Part shown: piece after piece, positions 18,919-28,638 of the stretch
How the letters are laid out: each line of letters begins with the position of its first letter
How positions within the stretch are numbered: the stretch's first letter is position 1
NCBI GenBank assembly: GCA_023381355.1
Contig: JAMCUL010000014.1
Span: forward strand, 16,421-80,420
From: Thermoplasmatota archaeon
GTDB taxonomy: Archaea; Thermoplasmatota; Thermoplasmata; Thermoplasmatales; Thermoplasmataceae
DNA: 64,000 bases
Direction of reading: 5' to 3'
Program-made: the position numbers and the translations under genes
Notes under the pieces: generated by a model
Seen by the model: only the letters and a program-made list of their open reading frames with translations
Told to the model about the DNA's origin: nothing
The model's database searches: none

Positions 18919-19392
18919 ATGGTATTAAAAATAGGAGACAAAGCACCTGAATTTGAACTCGCTGACACTTCCAACAAGATGGTTAAGCTGAGTGATTTTA
19001 AGGGTGAAAAGATCGTACTGGCATTCTTCCCGGGGGCATTTACGGGGGTATGTACAAAAGAAATGTGCACATTCAGGGATTCCATGGCTGCATTTAACGA
19101 TTTGAACGCAAAAGTCATAGGAATTAGTGTTGATACCCCATTCTCACTCAAGAAATTCCAGGATGAGAATAAATTGGCATTTACACTCCTGAGCGACCAT
19201 TCCAAGGACACGATCAGGAAATATGATATTGTCCATTCTAAATTCATAGGCATTCCGAATCTTGACGTGTCTAAGAGAAGTGTTTTCATTCTCGACAGGA
19301 CAGGAAAAATTGCATACGTATGGGTTTCGGAAGATCCAGGCAAGGAACCAAATTATGATGAGATAAAGAAAAAGCTCAAGGAAATGAACTGA
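18919..19392 (+). CDS. Peroxiredoxin (BCP-like)
   Basis: A 157-residue thiol peroxidase removing hydrogen peroxide and organic peroxides. The motif [13 protein letters not shown] has peroxidatic Cys45 and a second Cys50 in the Cys-x4-Cys arrangement of bacterioferritin-comigratory-type enzymes. ATG 18919 ([12 protein letters not shown]) is chosen over the longer frame from 18862 because GGTGAT lies just before it and the longer start would overlap the dph6 promoter and start. The electron donor is not known. Confidence 0.92.
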   Translation: MVLKIGDKAPEFELADTSNKMVKLSDFKGEKIVLAFFPGAFTGVCTKEMCTFRDSMAAFNDLNAKVIGISVDTPFSLKKFQDENKLAFTLLSDHSKDTIRKYDIVHSKFIGIPNLDVSKRSVFILDRTGKIAYVWVSEDPGKEPNYDEIKKKLKEMN

Positions 19393-19459
19393 TTTCCTTT
19401 CAGTTTTTATAAGTTTAACCCATTAATTTTTATATTTAAAAGTGAACGTTTTGGCAGAT

Positions 19460-19468
19460 ATTTAATAT
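19460..19468 (+). promoter_or_regulatory. TATA box of the acyl-CoA synthetase gene
   Basis: ATTTAATAT-like sequence lies about 26 nt before ATG 19490. It supports ATG 19490 rather than an upstream in-frame TTG at 19475. Confidence 0.55.
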
Positions 19469-19489
19469 TACTTTTTGTGTTACTCCCCT

Positions 19490-21091
19490 ATGACGTATGT
19501 AAAGTACGAACTCACGTTAGGCAACCTTTTGAGAAGTGCTGTTAAGAGAAATCCAAATCAGGTAATCGTAGACCCTGAAAAAGGAAAGTATACTTTTTCC
19601 CAGTTTGAGTCCCGTGTAAACTCCCTTGCAAGAGGGCTTGTCAATATAGGTGTAAATCCTCATGATCGTGTCGCTGTCCTTGACTGGGATACAAGGCAGT
19701 ACCTTGAGAGCTTTTATGCGGTACCCATGGCTGGCGCCGTTCTGCATACAGTGAACATACGGTACCCTGTGGAGCTGATATATTACACAATGCAGCATGC
19801 CGAAGATTCGTTTATAATCGTCAGGGATGAGATTGCAAAGATGTTCATCAATTACAAAGACCTATTCGGTTTTGTAAAAGGCTGGATAATATACTCATCA
19901 TCTGAAACGAGGATCGATTTTCCATTCTCAAATGTATATTATTATGATGACTTAATCTCGGATGCCTCGAACTCACCACTTCCGGCAGTTGTTGAAGATG
20001 ATATCGCAACGCTATTTTACACATCAGGATCAACTGGAATGCCCAAGGGTGTAACATTTTCCCATAGGGATGTGGTTCTGCACGCTTATGGATTGATTGC
20101 TACGCTGTCTGATGAACCCGCCTCACTCAACTCAAGAGACGTTATTATGCCGCTTGTTCCGATGTTTCATGTCCATGCATGGGGGCTCCCACAGACATTT
20201 CTTATAAAGGGATGTAAATACGTTCTTGCGGGACGGTATAATCCTGCTCAATCACTGAAGTTAATCAGGGAGGAGGGCGTAACCACAACAGCAATGGTTC
20301 CCTCCATCCTTTATATGCTAATAAATGAAAAGGGAGCTGATGAAATACTCCCCCCAAGAAATCTCAAGGCTATCATAGGTGGTGGTGCACTATCTCAGGG
20401 CTTAAGAGATGCAGCGTCTAAACTGAATATCAAAACAATGGGTGCCTACGGAATGTCAGAAACTGCTCCCCTGCTTACGGCAGCTGTATACAATTTCGAC
20501 ACAGCTGATATGAGTGATGAACAGAGGGGTACTTACCAGATCAAGGCAGGACTCCCTGCAAGCATGGTTGAGGTGAGGATCGTTGATAAAAACGGAAAGG
20601 AGATTCCGAGGGGAGTTGAAAAGATCGGTGAAATAACAGTGAGGGCACCATGGCTTACCAGGGAATATTACAAGGATCCTGAATCCACCAAGAAATTATG
20701 GCAGGAGGGATGGCTGCATACAGGAGACCTGGGTTACGTGGACAGCATGGGGTATCTAACAATAGTTGACAGGGAGAAAGATTCGGTAAAGTCTGGTGGC
20801 GAATTCATTCCAACTCTGATTCTCGAGGATATTATCAGTCTTTATGGCAAAATAGGTGAAGTTGCAGTAATAGGGAGGAAGGATGATAAGTGGGGAGAAC
20901 GGCCCATAGCAATATACACGTCAAAGGAGCCAGTCGATGTGGCTAATATAAAGGAATTCCTGCTTAAATTTGTTGAACAGAAAAGGATTGAAAAATTCTG
21001 GATTCCGGATGAATTCATAAGGGTAAATGAGTTTGAAAAAGGATCAACAGGAAAGATAGACAAGAAGATTCTCAGGCAGAAATACGCTTAA
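19490..21091 (+). CDS. Acyl-CoA synthetase (AMP-forming), fatty-acid type
   Basis: A 533-residue adenylate-forming ligase that makes acyl-AMP and then acyl-CoA. The phosphate loop is YTSGSTGMPKG, A5 lies in YGMSETAP, A7 in WLHTGDLGY, A8 in DREKDSVKSGGEF, and the C-terminal Lys in STGKIDKK. The layout matches medium- or long-chain fatty-acid ligases rather than acetyl-CoA synthetase. The start was moved to ATG 19490 because of the TATA spacing. It stands alone, so the in vivo acid is not clear; uptake of fatty or branched acids is an inference. Confidence 0.9.
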   Translation: MTYVKYELTLGNLLRSAVKRNPNQVIVDPEKGKYTFSQFESRVNSLARGLVNIGVNPHDRVAVLDWDTRQYLESFYAVPMAGAVLHTVNIRYPVELIYYTMQHAEDSFIIVRDEIAKMFINYKDLFGFVKGWIIYSSSETRIDFPFSNVYYYDDLISDASNSPLPAVVEDDIATLFYTSGSTGMPKGVTFSHRDVVLHAYGLIATLSDEPASLNSRDVIMPLVPMFHVHAWGLPQTFLIKGCKYVLAGRYNPAQSLKLIREEGVTTTAMVPSILYMLINEKGADEILPPRNLKAIIGGGALSQGLRDAASKLNIKTMGAYGMSETAPLLTAAVYNFDTADMSDEQRGTYQIKAGLPASMVEVRIVDKNGKEIPRGVEKIGEITVRAPWLTREYYKDPESTKKLWQEGWLHTGDLGYVDSMGYLTIVDREKDSVKSGGEFIPTLILEDIISLYGKIGEVAVIGRKDDKWGERPIAIYTSKEPVDVANIKEFLLKFVEQKRIEKFWIPDEFIRVNEFEKGSTGKIDKKILRQKYA

Positions 21092-21147
21092 AAAACCTGA
21101 CTGATAAGAGCCCAACGCTATCTCTGGGTAATCTTATTTCAGGGTTG

Positions 21148-21177
21148 CTTTCTCCCTGATTTTTCGGTTTTTTCAAC
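21148..21177 (+). terminator. T-rich transcription stop after the acyl-CoA synthetase
   Basis: Repeated T stretches, including T5 and T6 (gatttttcggttttttc), lie between this gene and the ftsZ promoter. T-runs are the usual archaeal terminator. The flanking GGTTG and CAACC could also pair weakly. Confidence 0.4.
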
Positions 21178-21185
21178 CAGTATAA

Positions 21186-21194
21186 CTTAAATAA
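21186..21194 (+). promoter_or_regulatory. TATA box of ftsZ
   Basis: CTTAAATAA sits about 25 nt before the ftsZ ATG at 21214, predicting a leaderless ftsZ transcript. Confidence 0.55.
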
Positions 21195-21213
21195 TCAGAT
21201 TTCATATTCCGTT

Positions 21214-22290
21214 ATGTATTCCGGGAATGAAGATCTATCTGACCTTTCAGATATTGGCCTTAAAGATGAAGAACTCGATAAAATACTTGACGAAAACAGG
21301 CTAAAAATCAGAATTATCGGTGTTGGCGGAGCTGGCTCCAACACCATCAACAAGATGTCAGAGAAGAATTTCGAGAGTGATGTGGCAGATATAAGGACAA
21401 TCGCTGTAAATACAGACGCTGTCCACTTGAAGGAAATCAGGGCTAATAAAAGGTTTGTCATTGGGAAAGCCCTTAGCAGAGGAAGGGGTGCGGGTGCTGA
21501 TCCATCCAAGGGAGAGCAGGCAGCAAGAGAATCGGTAAACGAAATTGACAAGGCTCTTGAGGGCTCAAAGATCACGGTCATTGTTGCAGGAATGGGGGGA
21601 GGTACCGGGACCGGTGCTGCGCCTTTTATTGCTTCGAGGTCGAAGAAGGCGGGTTCCCTCGCCATCGGAATCTGCTCCTGGCCATTGAAGGGTGAAGGGA
21701 AGGTAAGGGAGGAAAATGCGAGGCTCGGACTTACAAATTTCGTGAGGGCAGCTGACTCAGTTATACTCTTCCAGAACGATGAAATTGTAAAACTTGTCCC
21801 GAATGACCGCGTGGATGCTGCTCTTGCATTTGCGGATTCCATAATGATGCAGGCCATAGAGGGAATAATTGATTCTGTCACAAGAACAACTCAGGTAAAT
21901 ACAGAGATGTCTGATCTGGAGAAAGTCATGTCAAAGAAGGGAATAGGCACGTTCGGTGTTGGCGTGTCAGATTCCCCTGCAGGCCAGAGGGTACAGGAAG
22001 CTTTTGATCAGGCCATGAATTCGCCATTCAGCAACCTGAAGATGGAGCAGGCAAGAGCTATGCTCATCAGCATCACGGGTGGAGAGGACCTGAGAATGAA
22101 TGAGCAGACAGAGGCCATGGAACTTGCAAGGCAGAAGATCGGGAGAGACGCAATCATAATTCCCAGGCTTGGAACCGATCGGAATCTTACTGGAAAGATA
22201 AAAATACTGGTGTTCGCCACGGGGATTCCTACCGGTTATGATAATCTTGTTGCTGATGATAGCGATTTTTCCGTAAATTCGATTGACTGA
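21214..22290 (+). CDS. ftsZ: Cell division protein FtsZ
   Basis: A 358-residue tubulin-like GTPase that assembles the division ring. An acidic N-terminal extension of about 30 residues precedes IIGVGGAGSNTINKM. The tubulin signature GGGTGTGAAP lies near residues 129-138, and the T7-like NDRVDAALAFAD follows. The C-terminal tail is short and acidic, without the bacterial conserved peptide. The ATG follows a TATA box by about 26 nt. Confidence 0.97.
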   Translation: MYSGNEDLSDLSDIGLKDEELDKILDENRLKIRIIGVGGAGSNTINKMSEKNFESDVADIRTIAVNTDAVHLKEIRANKRFVIGKALSRGRGAGADPSKGEQAARESVNEIDKALEGSKITVIVAGMGGGTGTGAAPFIASRSKKAGSLAIGICSWPLKGEGKVREENARLGLTNFVRAADSVILFQNDEIVKLVPNDRVDAALAFADSIMMQAIEGIIDSVTRTTQVNTEMSDLEKVMSKKGIGTFGVGVSDSPAGQRVQEAFDQAMNSPFSNLKMEQARAMLISITGGEDLRMNEQTEAMELARQKIGRDAIIIPRLGTDRNLTGKIKILVFATGIPTGYDNLVADDSDFSVNSID

Positions 22291-22358
22291 TTTGTTTTGC
22301 TTAATCACAAAAACTTTTAATTGAAAATTAAATGAAGGTATATAGGGGAATATAGGTC

Positions 22359-23213
22359 ATGGTTGAAAATCAGGAAAAACAGGATGACAGGAAGGGTCTG
22401 GACAATGAAACGCTCAGGAAGATTTCCCAGAGGGCCAGAAGCCTTATCATTAAGATGGTGTACAGTGCAAGAAGCGGCCACCCCGGTGGTTCTCTTAGCA
22501 TAATCGATATTCTAACTGAACTTTATTTCAACGAAATGAATATTGATCCAACTGACCAGAATCTTGCTTCCAGGGACCGCCTGGTAATGAGCAAGGGCCA
22601 TGCCTCCCCTGCCCTTTACTCCATACTTGCTTTAAGAGGCTATTTTCCGCAGGAACTGCTGATGGATTTCAGGAAGATAAATTCCAAGCTTGAGGGGCAC
22701 GTACACAAAGGGGTTCCAGGGGTTGAAACTTCTACGGGTTCACTCGGGCAGGGGCTTGGGATAGGGGTTGGAATGGCACTTGCATCAAAGATAGACAACA
22801 ATCCTTACAGAGTTTTTGTGATTCTTGGTGATGGCGAGATTGAGGAGGGAAATATATGGGAAAGCCTGATGGCTGGGAGCAAGTACAGGCTGAATAACCT
22901 GGTAGCCATCCTCGACAAGAACGGTGTGCAACTGGATGGTTTTACCCGGGATATAATGCCAATGGAACGGTTGAAGGACAGAATCGATTCCTTTGGATGG
23001 GCTACCTATGAGTTTAATGGGCACGATTTTAGCGAGATCAGGAAGGCAATGGACTTTGCCAGAGGCATTAAGGATAAGCCTGTATTCCTCATCGCGAAAA
23101 CCGTTAAGGGAAAGGGAGTTAGTTATATGGAAAACAACAGTAAATATCACGGGTCTCCACCGGCTAATGAGGAGGAGTATGAGCAGGCTCTTAAGGAGAT
23201 TGATGCAGCATGA
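22359..23213 (+). CDS. tkt: Transketolase, N-terminal (TPP-binding) subunit
   Basis: A 284-residue subunit, the N-terminal half of a split transketolase. It shows SGHPGGSLS, SKGHASPALYS, TGSLGQGLG and the TPP motif GDGEIEEGN about residue 157 with the following DKN. With the C-terminal subunit it exchanges two-carbon units among pentose phosphates. Its stop overlaps the next start by 4 nt (ATGA). Split transketolase is usual in archaea. Confidence 0.95.
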   Translation: MVENQEKQDDRKGLDNETLRKISQRARSLIIKMVYSARSGHPGGSLSIIDILTELYFNEMNIDPTDQNLASRDRLVMSKGHASPALYSILALRGYFPQELLMDFRKINSKLEGHVHKGVPGVETSTGSLGQGLGIGVGMALASKIDNNPYRVFVILGDGEIEEGNIWESLMAGSKYRLNNLVAILDKNGVQLDGFTRDIMPMERLKDRIDSFGWATYEFNGHDFSEIRKAMDFARGIKDKPVFLIAKTVKGKGVSYMENNSKYHGSPPANEEEYEQALKEIDAA

Positions 23214-24169
23214 GGCCTTCAGAGAGCCTCAGGGAGGTCTATGGGAAGAAACTCCTTGAGTTAGGAGGACTTCATAATGATATAGTTGTTCTTGATGCGG
23301 ATCTTTCTTCTTCGACCAGGACATCAGACTTCGGGAAGAAGTATCCCGGTAGATTCTTTAACATGGGAATTTCAGAGCAGTCAATGGTAACCGCAGCTGC
23401 CGGGCTTGCACTTGCCGGTAAAAAGCCATTTGTGTCCACCTTCGCTGTCTTCCTGATGAGAACGTACGAACAGATCAGGCAATCAGTCTGCTATAATAAC
23501 ATAGATGTGAAATTTGTGGTTACTCATGCTGGAATTACTGTTGGAGAGGATGGTGCCACTCACCAGATTATAGAAGATGTTGGGATAATGAGTGGCCTTC
23601 CAAACATGAGGGTAATTGTCCCTGCAGATAGCATTGAAACCGCATCAGTAATAGATTATCTTGTAAAGAAAACTAAAACTCCATATTACGTCAGGCTAAG
23701 CCGTGAAAAGTTTCCTGTTGTGAATGACGATGATTATCAGTTCACGGAAGGCAAGAACACTGTTCTGAAGGATGGAACAGATCTTACTATATTTTGTAAT
23801 GGTTCGATGGTCGGTCTCTCACTTCAGGCAGCTGCCCAGCTGAAGGAACAGGCTATTGATGCTGCAGTTGTCAATGTCTCGTCCATAAAGCCAATTGACA
23901 GGGAGGGAATCATTCAGTACGGAAAGAGGACAGGACACGTAGTAACGGCTGAAGAACATTCAATATACAACGGTCTTGGGAGCAGGGTTGCAGAGGTTTT
24001 GTCAGAGGAATACCCGGTGCCTGTTGTCAGGGTTGGAATGAAGGACACATTCGGCAAATCTGGAAAATCATGGGAACTCTTTGATTATTTTCATATGGGT
24101 GTTAAGGATATAGTATCAGCAGGGATCAGAAGCTTTAGAGAGGTGAATAAATATGAAACTATTTCTTGA
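23210..24169 (+). CDS. tkt: Transketolase, C-terminal subunit
   Basis: A 319-residue subunit with the pyrimidine-binding domain ([33 protein letters not shown]) and a C-terminal domain ending in [13 protein letters not shown]. It completes the active site with the preceding gene. It overlaps both neighbours (4 nt upstream, 17 nt with the transaldolase), so the three form one operon. Confidence 0.95.
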   Translation: MRPSESLREVYGKKLLELGGLHNDIVVLDADLSSSTRTSDFGKKYPGRFFNMGISEQSMVTAAAGLALAGKKPFVSTFAVFLMRTYEQIRQSVCYNNIDVKFVVTHAGITVGEDGATHQIIEDVGIMSGLPNMRVIVPADSIETASVIDYLVKKTKTPYYVRLSREKFPVVNDDDYQFTEGKNTVLKDGTDLTIFCNGSMVGLSLQAAAQLKEQAIDAAVVNVSSIKPIDREGIIQYGKRTGHVVTAEEHSIYNGLGSRVAEVLSEEYPVPVVRVGMKDTFGKSGKSWELFDYFHMGVKDIVSAGIRSFREVNKYETIS

Positions 24170-24824
24170 TACGGCAAACATAGAGGAGATCAGGCAGGCA
24201 AGAGACTGGGGCCTTCTGGATGGAGTCACCACAAATCCTAGCCTTGTAGCAAAAGAAATGAGCAAGGGTCAGAATTTCAGGGACGTGATAAGTGAGATCA
24301 TAAAAGAAACACCAGGCCCGGTTAGCGTTGAGGTAATTGCAAGCGACTATGAGAACATGCTGGCCCAGGCACTCAAGATAAGTGCGCTTGGGAACAATGC
24401 AGTTGTAAAGATCCCATTTACCCTTGAAGGGCTTAAAGTGACAAAGGTGCTGAAGGAAAAGCGCATACCTGTCAATTCAACCCTGATCTTCAACGGAATT
24501 CAGGCACTGTTCGCTGCAAAGGCCGGTGCTGAGTATGTGTCTCCGTTCGTGGGGAGGCTTGATGACATTGGTGAAGACGGGATGGCAGTAATTGAACAGA
24601 TAAAGACTGTGTATACAAACTACGATATCAAGACAAAAATACTGGTTGCATCCATCAGGAACCCGTTGCATGTGGTCAGATCCATGATCATAGGCGCTGA
24701 CGTTGTTACACTTCCATTTGATGTCCTCAAGAAGCTGCCTGAACACCCAAAGACATCTGAAGGGCTTTCAAAGTTTCTTTCAGACTGGGAAAAGACATTC
24801 GGCAGCATGGATTTCCCTCTCTGA
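24153..24824 (+). CDS. tal: Transaldolase, small (TalC/MipB-type)
   Basis: A 223-residue enzyme of the short transaldolase/fructose-6-phosphate aldolase family. The start [14 protein letters not shown] and [13 protein letters not shown] are diagnostic. Lys86 in AVVKIPFT forms the Schiff base. Together with the two transketolase subunits it makes the non-oxidative pentose phosphate branch that supplies ribose and erythrose phosphates. Family members can be transaldolases or aldolases; the operon favours transaldolase. Confidence 0.92.
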   Translation: MKLFLDTANIEEIRQARDWGLLDGVTTNPSLVAKEMSKGQNFRDVISEIIKETPGPVSVEVIASDYENMLAQALKISALGNNAVVKIPFTLEGLKVTKVLKEKRIPVNSTLIFNGIQALFAAKAGAEYVSPFVGRLDDIGEDGMAVIEQIKTVYTNYDIKTKILVASIRNPLHVVRSMIIGADVVTLPFDVLKKLPEHPKTSEGLSKFLSDWEKTFGSMDFPL

Positions 24825-24858
24825 ATAACGTTTTATATATTAGTCGGATTACAAAATA

Positions 24859-25815
24859 ATGCAATTTTTTATCTACCTCCTTTTCAACATCCTAATTGCT
24901 TCGGTCTTTCTCTCAATATACCTTTTAGGAGAAAGGAATCTGGGAAATTTTTCAGTTGTTGCCTCCCTCATCTTCTCTGTACCATTTCTCCTCTTTTTTC
25001 CATATTCATTCTCAATGGCAGTAGAGATTCTGTCAACAATGGCAATGAATCTGCTGTACACTTCAAGATCATTTATTTACATTGGAAGTGTAGCTGTGGT
25101 CCTGCTCATTACGGTCACGCTTCATCTGAGTTCTAATGTTTCGGCAGGAATGGCACTTGCAATAGGTGTGGGAATTTCAATATCTCTCCTCCTGAGCAAC
25201 AACATGCGAAAGAATGCATTTGTAAATAACCAGCAGAGAGGGAATTTAAGCAATGTTGAGGTACGGAGGGACATTCTTCAGATATTATCCGGCATAGCCC
25301 TGATATTTGCATTCTTTGTACTTCCCCAAATCTACATAAAGGTCACGCTTGTATTCCTTGTTATTCTTGCTATATTCCTGCTCAATTTTTCCGGAATATA
25401 CAGGGATTCAGGGCTTTCCAAGTTTATAATGAGCTTTGAACGAAAGAACGTACAGCCTGGGATTGGCTCGCTCTGGTATATAGCGGGGGTTCTCCTACTG
25501 ATGGGACTTACTGGTGGCACAGGTGCACTTCTCGTCGGTGTTTTCTGCATGGCCATTGGCGACAGCGTCGCAACGATCGTAGGCATGAACATCAGGACAT
25601 TCCGGCTTCCCTATAACAGGAAAAAGAGTTTTGGCGGTTTTGCATCAATGCTTCTGGTAACATCACTTTTTGCCTATTTCTTCTTTGGAGCGTTTTACAT
25701 CATTTATGCCATTATCGCCACGGTTGCAGAATCAGTATCCGGATATCCGGTTGACGACAACTTTTCAATACCTTTCAGCGTCATAGTACTGAGGTCGCTG
25801 GTTTTATTTATCTGA
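24859..25815 (+). CDS. Dolichol/polyprenol kinase-like membrane protein (COG0170 type)
   Basis: A 318-residue polytopic membrane protein. The first about 115 residues are several extra helices. The family-like part begins near VEVRRDILQI (134) and shows IGDSVATIVG (233-242), KKSFGG (255-260), a Glu in ESVS (291) and the DDNFSIP motif (299-305). This order is that of SEC59/phytol-kinase-type, CTP-dependent lipid kinases. It may phosphorylate polyprenol carriers for glycosylation or salvage geranylgeraniol; the substrate is inferred. The 3' end overlaps the convergent acetyltransferase gene by 12 bp. Confidence 0.72.
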   Translation: MQFFIYLLFNILIASVFLSIYLLGERNLGNFSVVASLIFSVPFLLFFPYSFSMAVEILSTMAMNLLYTSRSFIYIGSVAVVLLITVTLHLSSNVSAGMALAIGVGISISLLLSNNMRKNAFVNNQQRGNLSNVEVRRDILQILSGIALIFAFFVLPQIYIKVTLVFLVILAIFLLNFSGIYRDSGLSKFIMSFERKNVQPGIGSLWYIAGVLLLMGLTGGTGALLVGVFCMAIGDSVATIVGMNIRTFRLPYNRKKSFGGFASMLLVTSLFAYFFFGAFYIIYAIIATVAESVSGYPVDDNFSIPFSVIVLRSLVLFI

Positions 25816-26760
25816 ATTCCTGAAGTCCTTCCAGTAGGTCGTATTCTCCCCACCCGAGATGATAAAACCGCAGTTGACATAAAATTCCATTGCCTCTGCC
25901 GAGGTATTTACCCACAGCTGCACCTGTGTATGTCCAAGCAGTTTCAGGGATTCAACAGACCTGAGAAGAAGATATGACCCGATGCCTGTATGCCTTCTTG
26001 ATACCTCTGTGAAGAAATCCACTATCAACGGTATTCCCCTGTATGAAATTTCATCTAAACCATCCGTAACAGTAATTGAGCCAAGAATACCTGACGAATT
26101 TACTGCAACAAGTGATGCAGAACCCAGGACTTTTCCGTAGTAGCCTGAGAGTAGTATACTGTAAGTCACATTTTTCCCGTCCTCCATTATGAGGAGGACC
26201 CGGTCCGGGCTGGTCGAATAAGATTCAAGCTGAGCCATGGAGACGGCCGAAGGATCAACTTCCGCGGAATGGAGCAGTTCAAGTTTGGATGAGATGCCGG
26301 AAGTATCAACGCGCTTCAATTTTTCTACAATTCTATCTATATCTCCGATCATCTTGACCCTGTTGCTACGTGTAAATCCATGACTCTGAAGGGCTTCCTC
26401 GAGGAATGATGAATTGTACAGCCCATCAATTATCAGTAGCTTTCCCTCCCTGATGGTCTCATTTTCAAGCCATTCAATTATCTTTTCCCCCCTTGGGAGG
26501 TTTGAAATAGAATCCTTGACAAATCCAACGGATGAAATTGCCCGATCTCTAATACCCATTGCAGGAAGGATATACCCATAGGCTTCCACTTTCCCGCTGG
26601 ATAGTATGATCTTAGAAGGAATCCTGTTTGAATTCAGCATCGAGATAAGGGGTGCAAAAAGTGACCTGACATCGATTTCCGGGTACTCATCCTGTACGTT
26701 CTGAATCTGTTCCCTCAGTATGTTTTCCCATCTCAGGCCAACATTCTCATACTCTCTCAT
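25804..26760 (-). CDS. GNAT-family N-acetyltransferase, two-part protein
   Basis: The last about 130 residues form a GNAT domain: VDFFTEVSRRHTGIGSYLL carries an acetyl-CoA-binding RrxGIG element, and AMEFYVNCGF is the typical end motif. The first about 180 residues match nothing I recognise. The frame is open 11 codons upstream to 26793. ATG 26760 (MREYENVGL) is chosen because it lies 26 nt from the TATA box shared with the malic enzyme gene, whereas the longer start would lie over that box. The substrate is unknown. Confidence 0.75.
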   Translation of the reverse strand: MREYENVGLRWENILREQIQNVQDEYPEIDVRSLFAPLISMLNSNRIPSKIILSSGKVEAYGYILPAMGIRDRAISSVGFVKDSISNLPRGEKIIEWLENETIREGKLLIIDGLYNSSFLEEALQSHGFTRSNRVKMIGDIDRIVEKLKRVDTSGISSKLELLHSAEVDPSAVSMAQLESYSTSPDRVLLIMEDGKNVTYSILLSGYYGKVLGSASLVAVNSSGILGSITVTDGLDEISYRGIPLIVDFFTEVSRRHTGIGSYLLLRSVESLKLLGHTQVQLWVNTSAEAMEFYVNCGFIISGGENTTYWKDFRNSDK

Positions 26761-26781
26761 GGAAGACGAAATTTTCGAAGC

Positions 26782-26791
26782 ATATTTAAAC
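26782..26791. promoter_or_regulatory. Palindromic TATA box shared by two divergent leaderless genes
   Basis: ATATTTAAAC contains the self-complementary TTTAAA (26785-26790). Its centre is about 25 nt from malic enzyme ATG 26812 on the plus strand and about 27 nt from acetyltransferase ATG 26760 on the minus strand. No other comparable box lies in the 51 bp between these starts. Confidence 0.55.
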
Positions 26792-26811
26792 AATCTTATA
26801 CTACACAGTCA

Positions 26812-28146
26812 ATGGATGATAACGAAAGGACTTCCAGGTTCAACAGGCTGGCTGTTGAATATTCCAGATTTTATAAAGGTAAGATCAGGACATTCCCTAA
26901 CGTCCCAATAACTTCTATCAAGGATTTCTCATACTGGTATACACCTGGTGTGGCAGAAGTATCAAGAGTAATAAATAAGGATCCGGACGAGTCCTTCAAC
27001 CTGACAGGCCGATGGAACAGCGTTGGGATAGTTACTGATGGGACGCGTGTCCTGGGTATAGGAAATGTCGGTCCTGAGGCCGCAATGCCGGTAATGGAGG
27101 GGAAGGCCATGCTCTTCAACCTTCTTGGAGGCGTTAACGCCATTCCGTTGCCACTTAGAGTGAGTACGGGAGATGAGTTCATAAATGTGGTCAAGGCCCT
27201 TGAGCCCTCTTTTGGAGGATTTAACCTTGAGGATATCGAGAGCCCGAAATGTTTCTTTGTGCTTCGAGACCTCCAGCAGCAGCTGAATGTTCCTGCATGG
27301 CACGATGACCAGCTTGGTACTGCCTGCATCATACTTGCCGGGCTCATAAATTCAATGCGAATTACAGGCAGGAGAATAGAAGATTCAACGGTTGCACTGG
27401 TTGGTTCAGGCGCAGCGAATATAGCAGCAGCAAACCTGATGCTGGAGGCAGGCTTTAAGGCAGGGAACATAATAATGGTTGATTCACATGGAATCATTCA
27501 CCCCGAGAGGGAAGACCTGGATAAGATGATGATTTCAAATCCCTGGAAGTATGATCTTGCATTGAAGACAAACGCGGAACGGAGGAAGGGGGATATAGGT
27601 GATGCAATGAAGGGTACAGATATAGTTGTATCTGCCTCGAAATCTCAGCCAGGTGTCATTAAGGGAGAATGGGTCAGGCTGATGAACAAGGATCCAGTTA
27701 TTTTTGCACTTGCAAATCCCCTTCCGGAAATATGGCCGGAAGATGCTATTGAAAATGGGGCCGCAATAGTTGCGACAGGGAGAAGTGACTTCCCGAACCA
27801 GATCAATAACAGCCTTGTATTTCCAGGAATATTCAGGGGTGTACTTGATGCAAGATCGAAAGGCGTAAACTTCGGGATCATGGTTAAGGCATCCTACGAA
27901 ATAGCGAATTTTGTTTCAAGTCCAGAACCAGCAAAAATCGTTCCATCCATGGACGACTGGGAGCTTTATCCGCAAGTTGCCTCAGCAGTGGCCAGGGCAA
28001 CTGTGGATCAGGGGCTTGCAAGAAAGATAGATAGCAGGGAAGGTTTTTTGAAGACTGCGCGTGAAATTATAACAACAAACAGGGAAGCGATCGAGAAGAA
28101 TATGAATCTGGGTTTGATAAGGAGACTGCCGGAGGTGAATTTATGA
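26812..28146 (+). CDS. mae: Malic enzyme, NAD(P)-dependent
   Basis: A 444-residue enzyme decarboxylating malate to pyruvate. Motifs: YTPGVAEVSR, the TDGTRVLGIGN segment, the Lys of MEGKAMLF, WHDDQLGTA and the Rossmann loop VGSGAANIAAANL. The length matches the small prokaryotic type without a phosphotransacetylase domain. The mRNA is predicted to be leaderless. The acetyltransferase gene downstream overlaps it by 4 nt, so the two form an operon. Confidence 0.94.
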   Translation: MDDNERTSRFNRLAVEYSRFYKGKIRTFPNVPITSIKDFSYWYTPGVAEVSRVINKDPDESFNLTGRWNSVGIVTDGTRVLGIGNVGPEAAMPVMEGKAMLFNLLGGVNAIPLPLRVSTGDEFINVVKALEPSFGGFNLEDIESPKCFFVLRDLQQQLNVPAWHDDQLGTACIILAGLINSMRITGRRIEDSTVALVGSGAANIAAANLMLEAGFKAGNIIMVDSHGIIHPEREDLDKMMISNPWKYDLALKTNAERRKGDIGDAMKGTDIVVSASKSQPGVIKGEWVRLMNKDPVIFALANPLPEIWPEDAIENGAAIVATGRSDFPNQINNSLVFPGIFRGVLDARSKGVNFGIMVKASYEIANFVSSPEPAKIVPSMDDWELYPQVASAVARATVDQGLARKIDSREGFLKTAREIITTNREAIEKNMNLGLIRRLPEVNL

Positions 28147-28637
28147 AGAAAGAACAGATAATTGTTAGAACTGCTGAGGAGAAGGACATAGACGAGTTTA
28201 TAACGCTGATCATGAGGATGAAGAGACTCAATGGTGAATTTGACTCTATGTTCAAGGCGAATGACGATAATATAGATGCGATACGGAATTATTACCTGAA
28301 CTGCATTAAAGATAAGGTTAATTTCATCACCTTTGTGGCGATTTCAGGGAACAGGATTGCGGGCCTGGTGAAGTCAGAGATAAGGAACAGGGTATCTTAT
28401 TACCCACCACAGGAATTGAGGATTGTAGACCTGTACATCATGCCTGAGTTCCGCCGAAAGAAGATCGGAAATCTGCTGTTGAATGCCATTTACGAGGAGA
28501 TGAGGAAGAGGAAGATATCAATCATAACTGCCGAGTTTCCATCACTGAACATGATTGCACTTAATTTCTACAAAAAGATAGGATACAGGGAAATTACCAG
28601 CGTATACGGAAAGTTCATTGACGATAATAAGGAATAA
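28143..28637 (+). CDS. GNAT-family N-acetyltransferase
   Basis: A 164-residue single-domain acetyltransferase. The acetyl-CoA loop is PEFRRKKIGNLLL and the final motif ALNFYKKIGYRE. The target may be a protein N-terminus, a Lys or a small molecule; this cannot be told. The start overlaps the malic enzyme stop (ATGA), so translation is coupled. Confidence 0.85.
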   Translation: MKKEQIIVRTAEEKDIDEFITLIMRMKRLNGEFDSMFKANDDNIDAIRNYYLNCIKDKVNFITFVAISGNRIAGLVKSEIRNRVSYYPPQELRIVDLYIMPEFRRKKIGNLLLNAIYEEMRKRKISIITAEFPSLNMIALNFYKKIGYREITSVYGKFIDDNKE

Positions 28638-28638
28638 T

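Noticed and set aside
21195..21881. Minus-strand open frame of 228 codons opposite ftsZ
   Set aside because: Low-complexity Ser/Pro/Ala composition typical of the antisense of a real gene, with no motif and no promoter.
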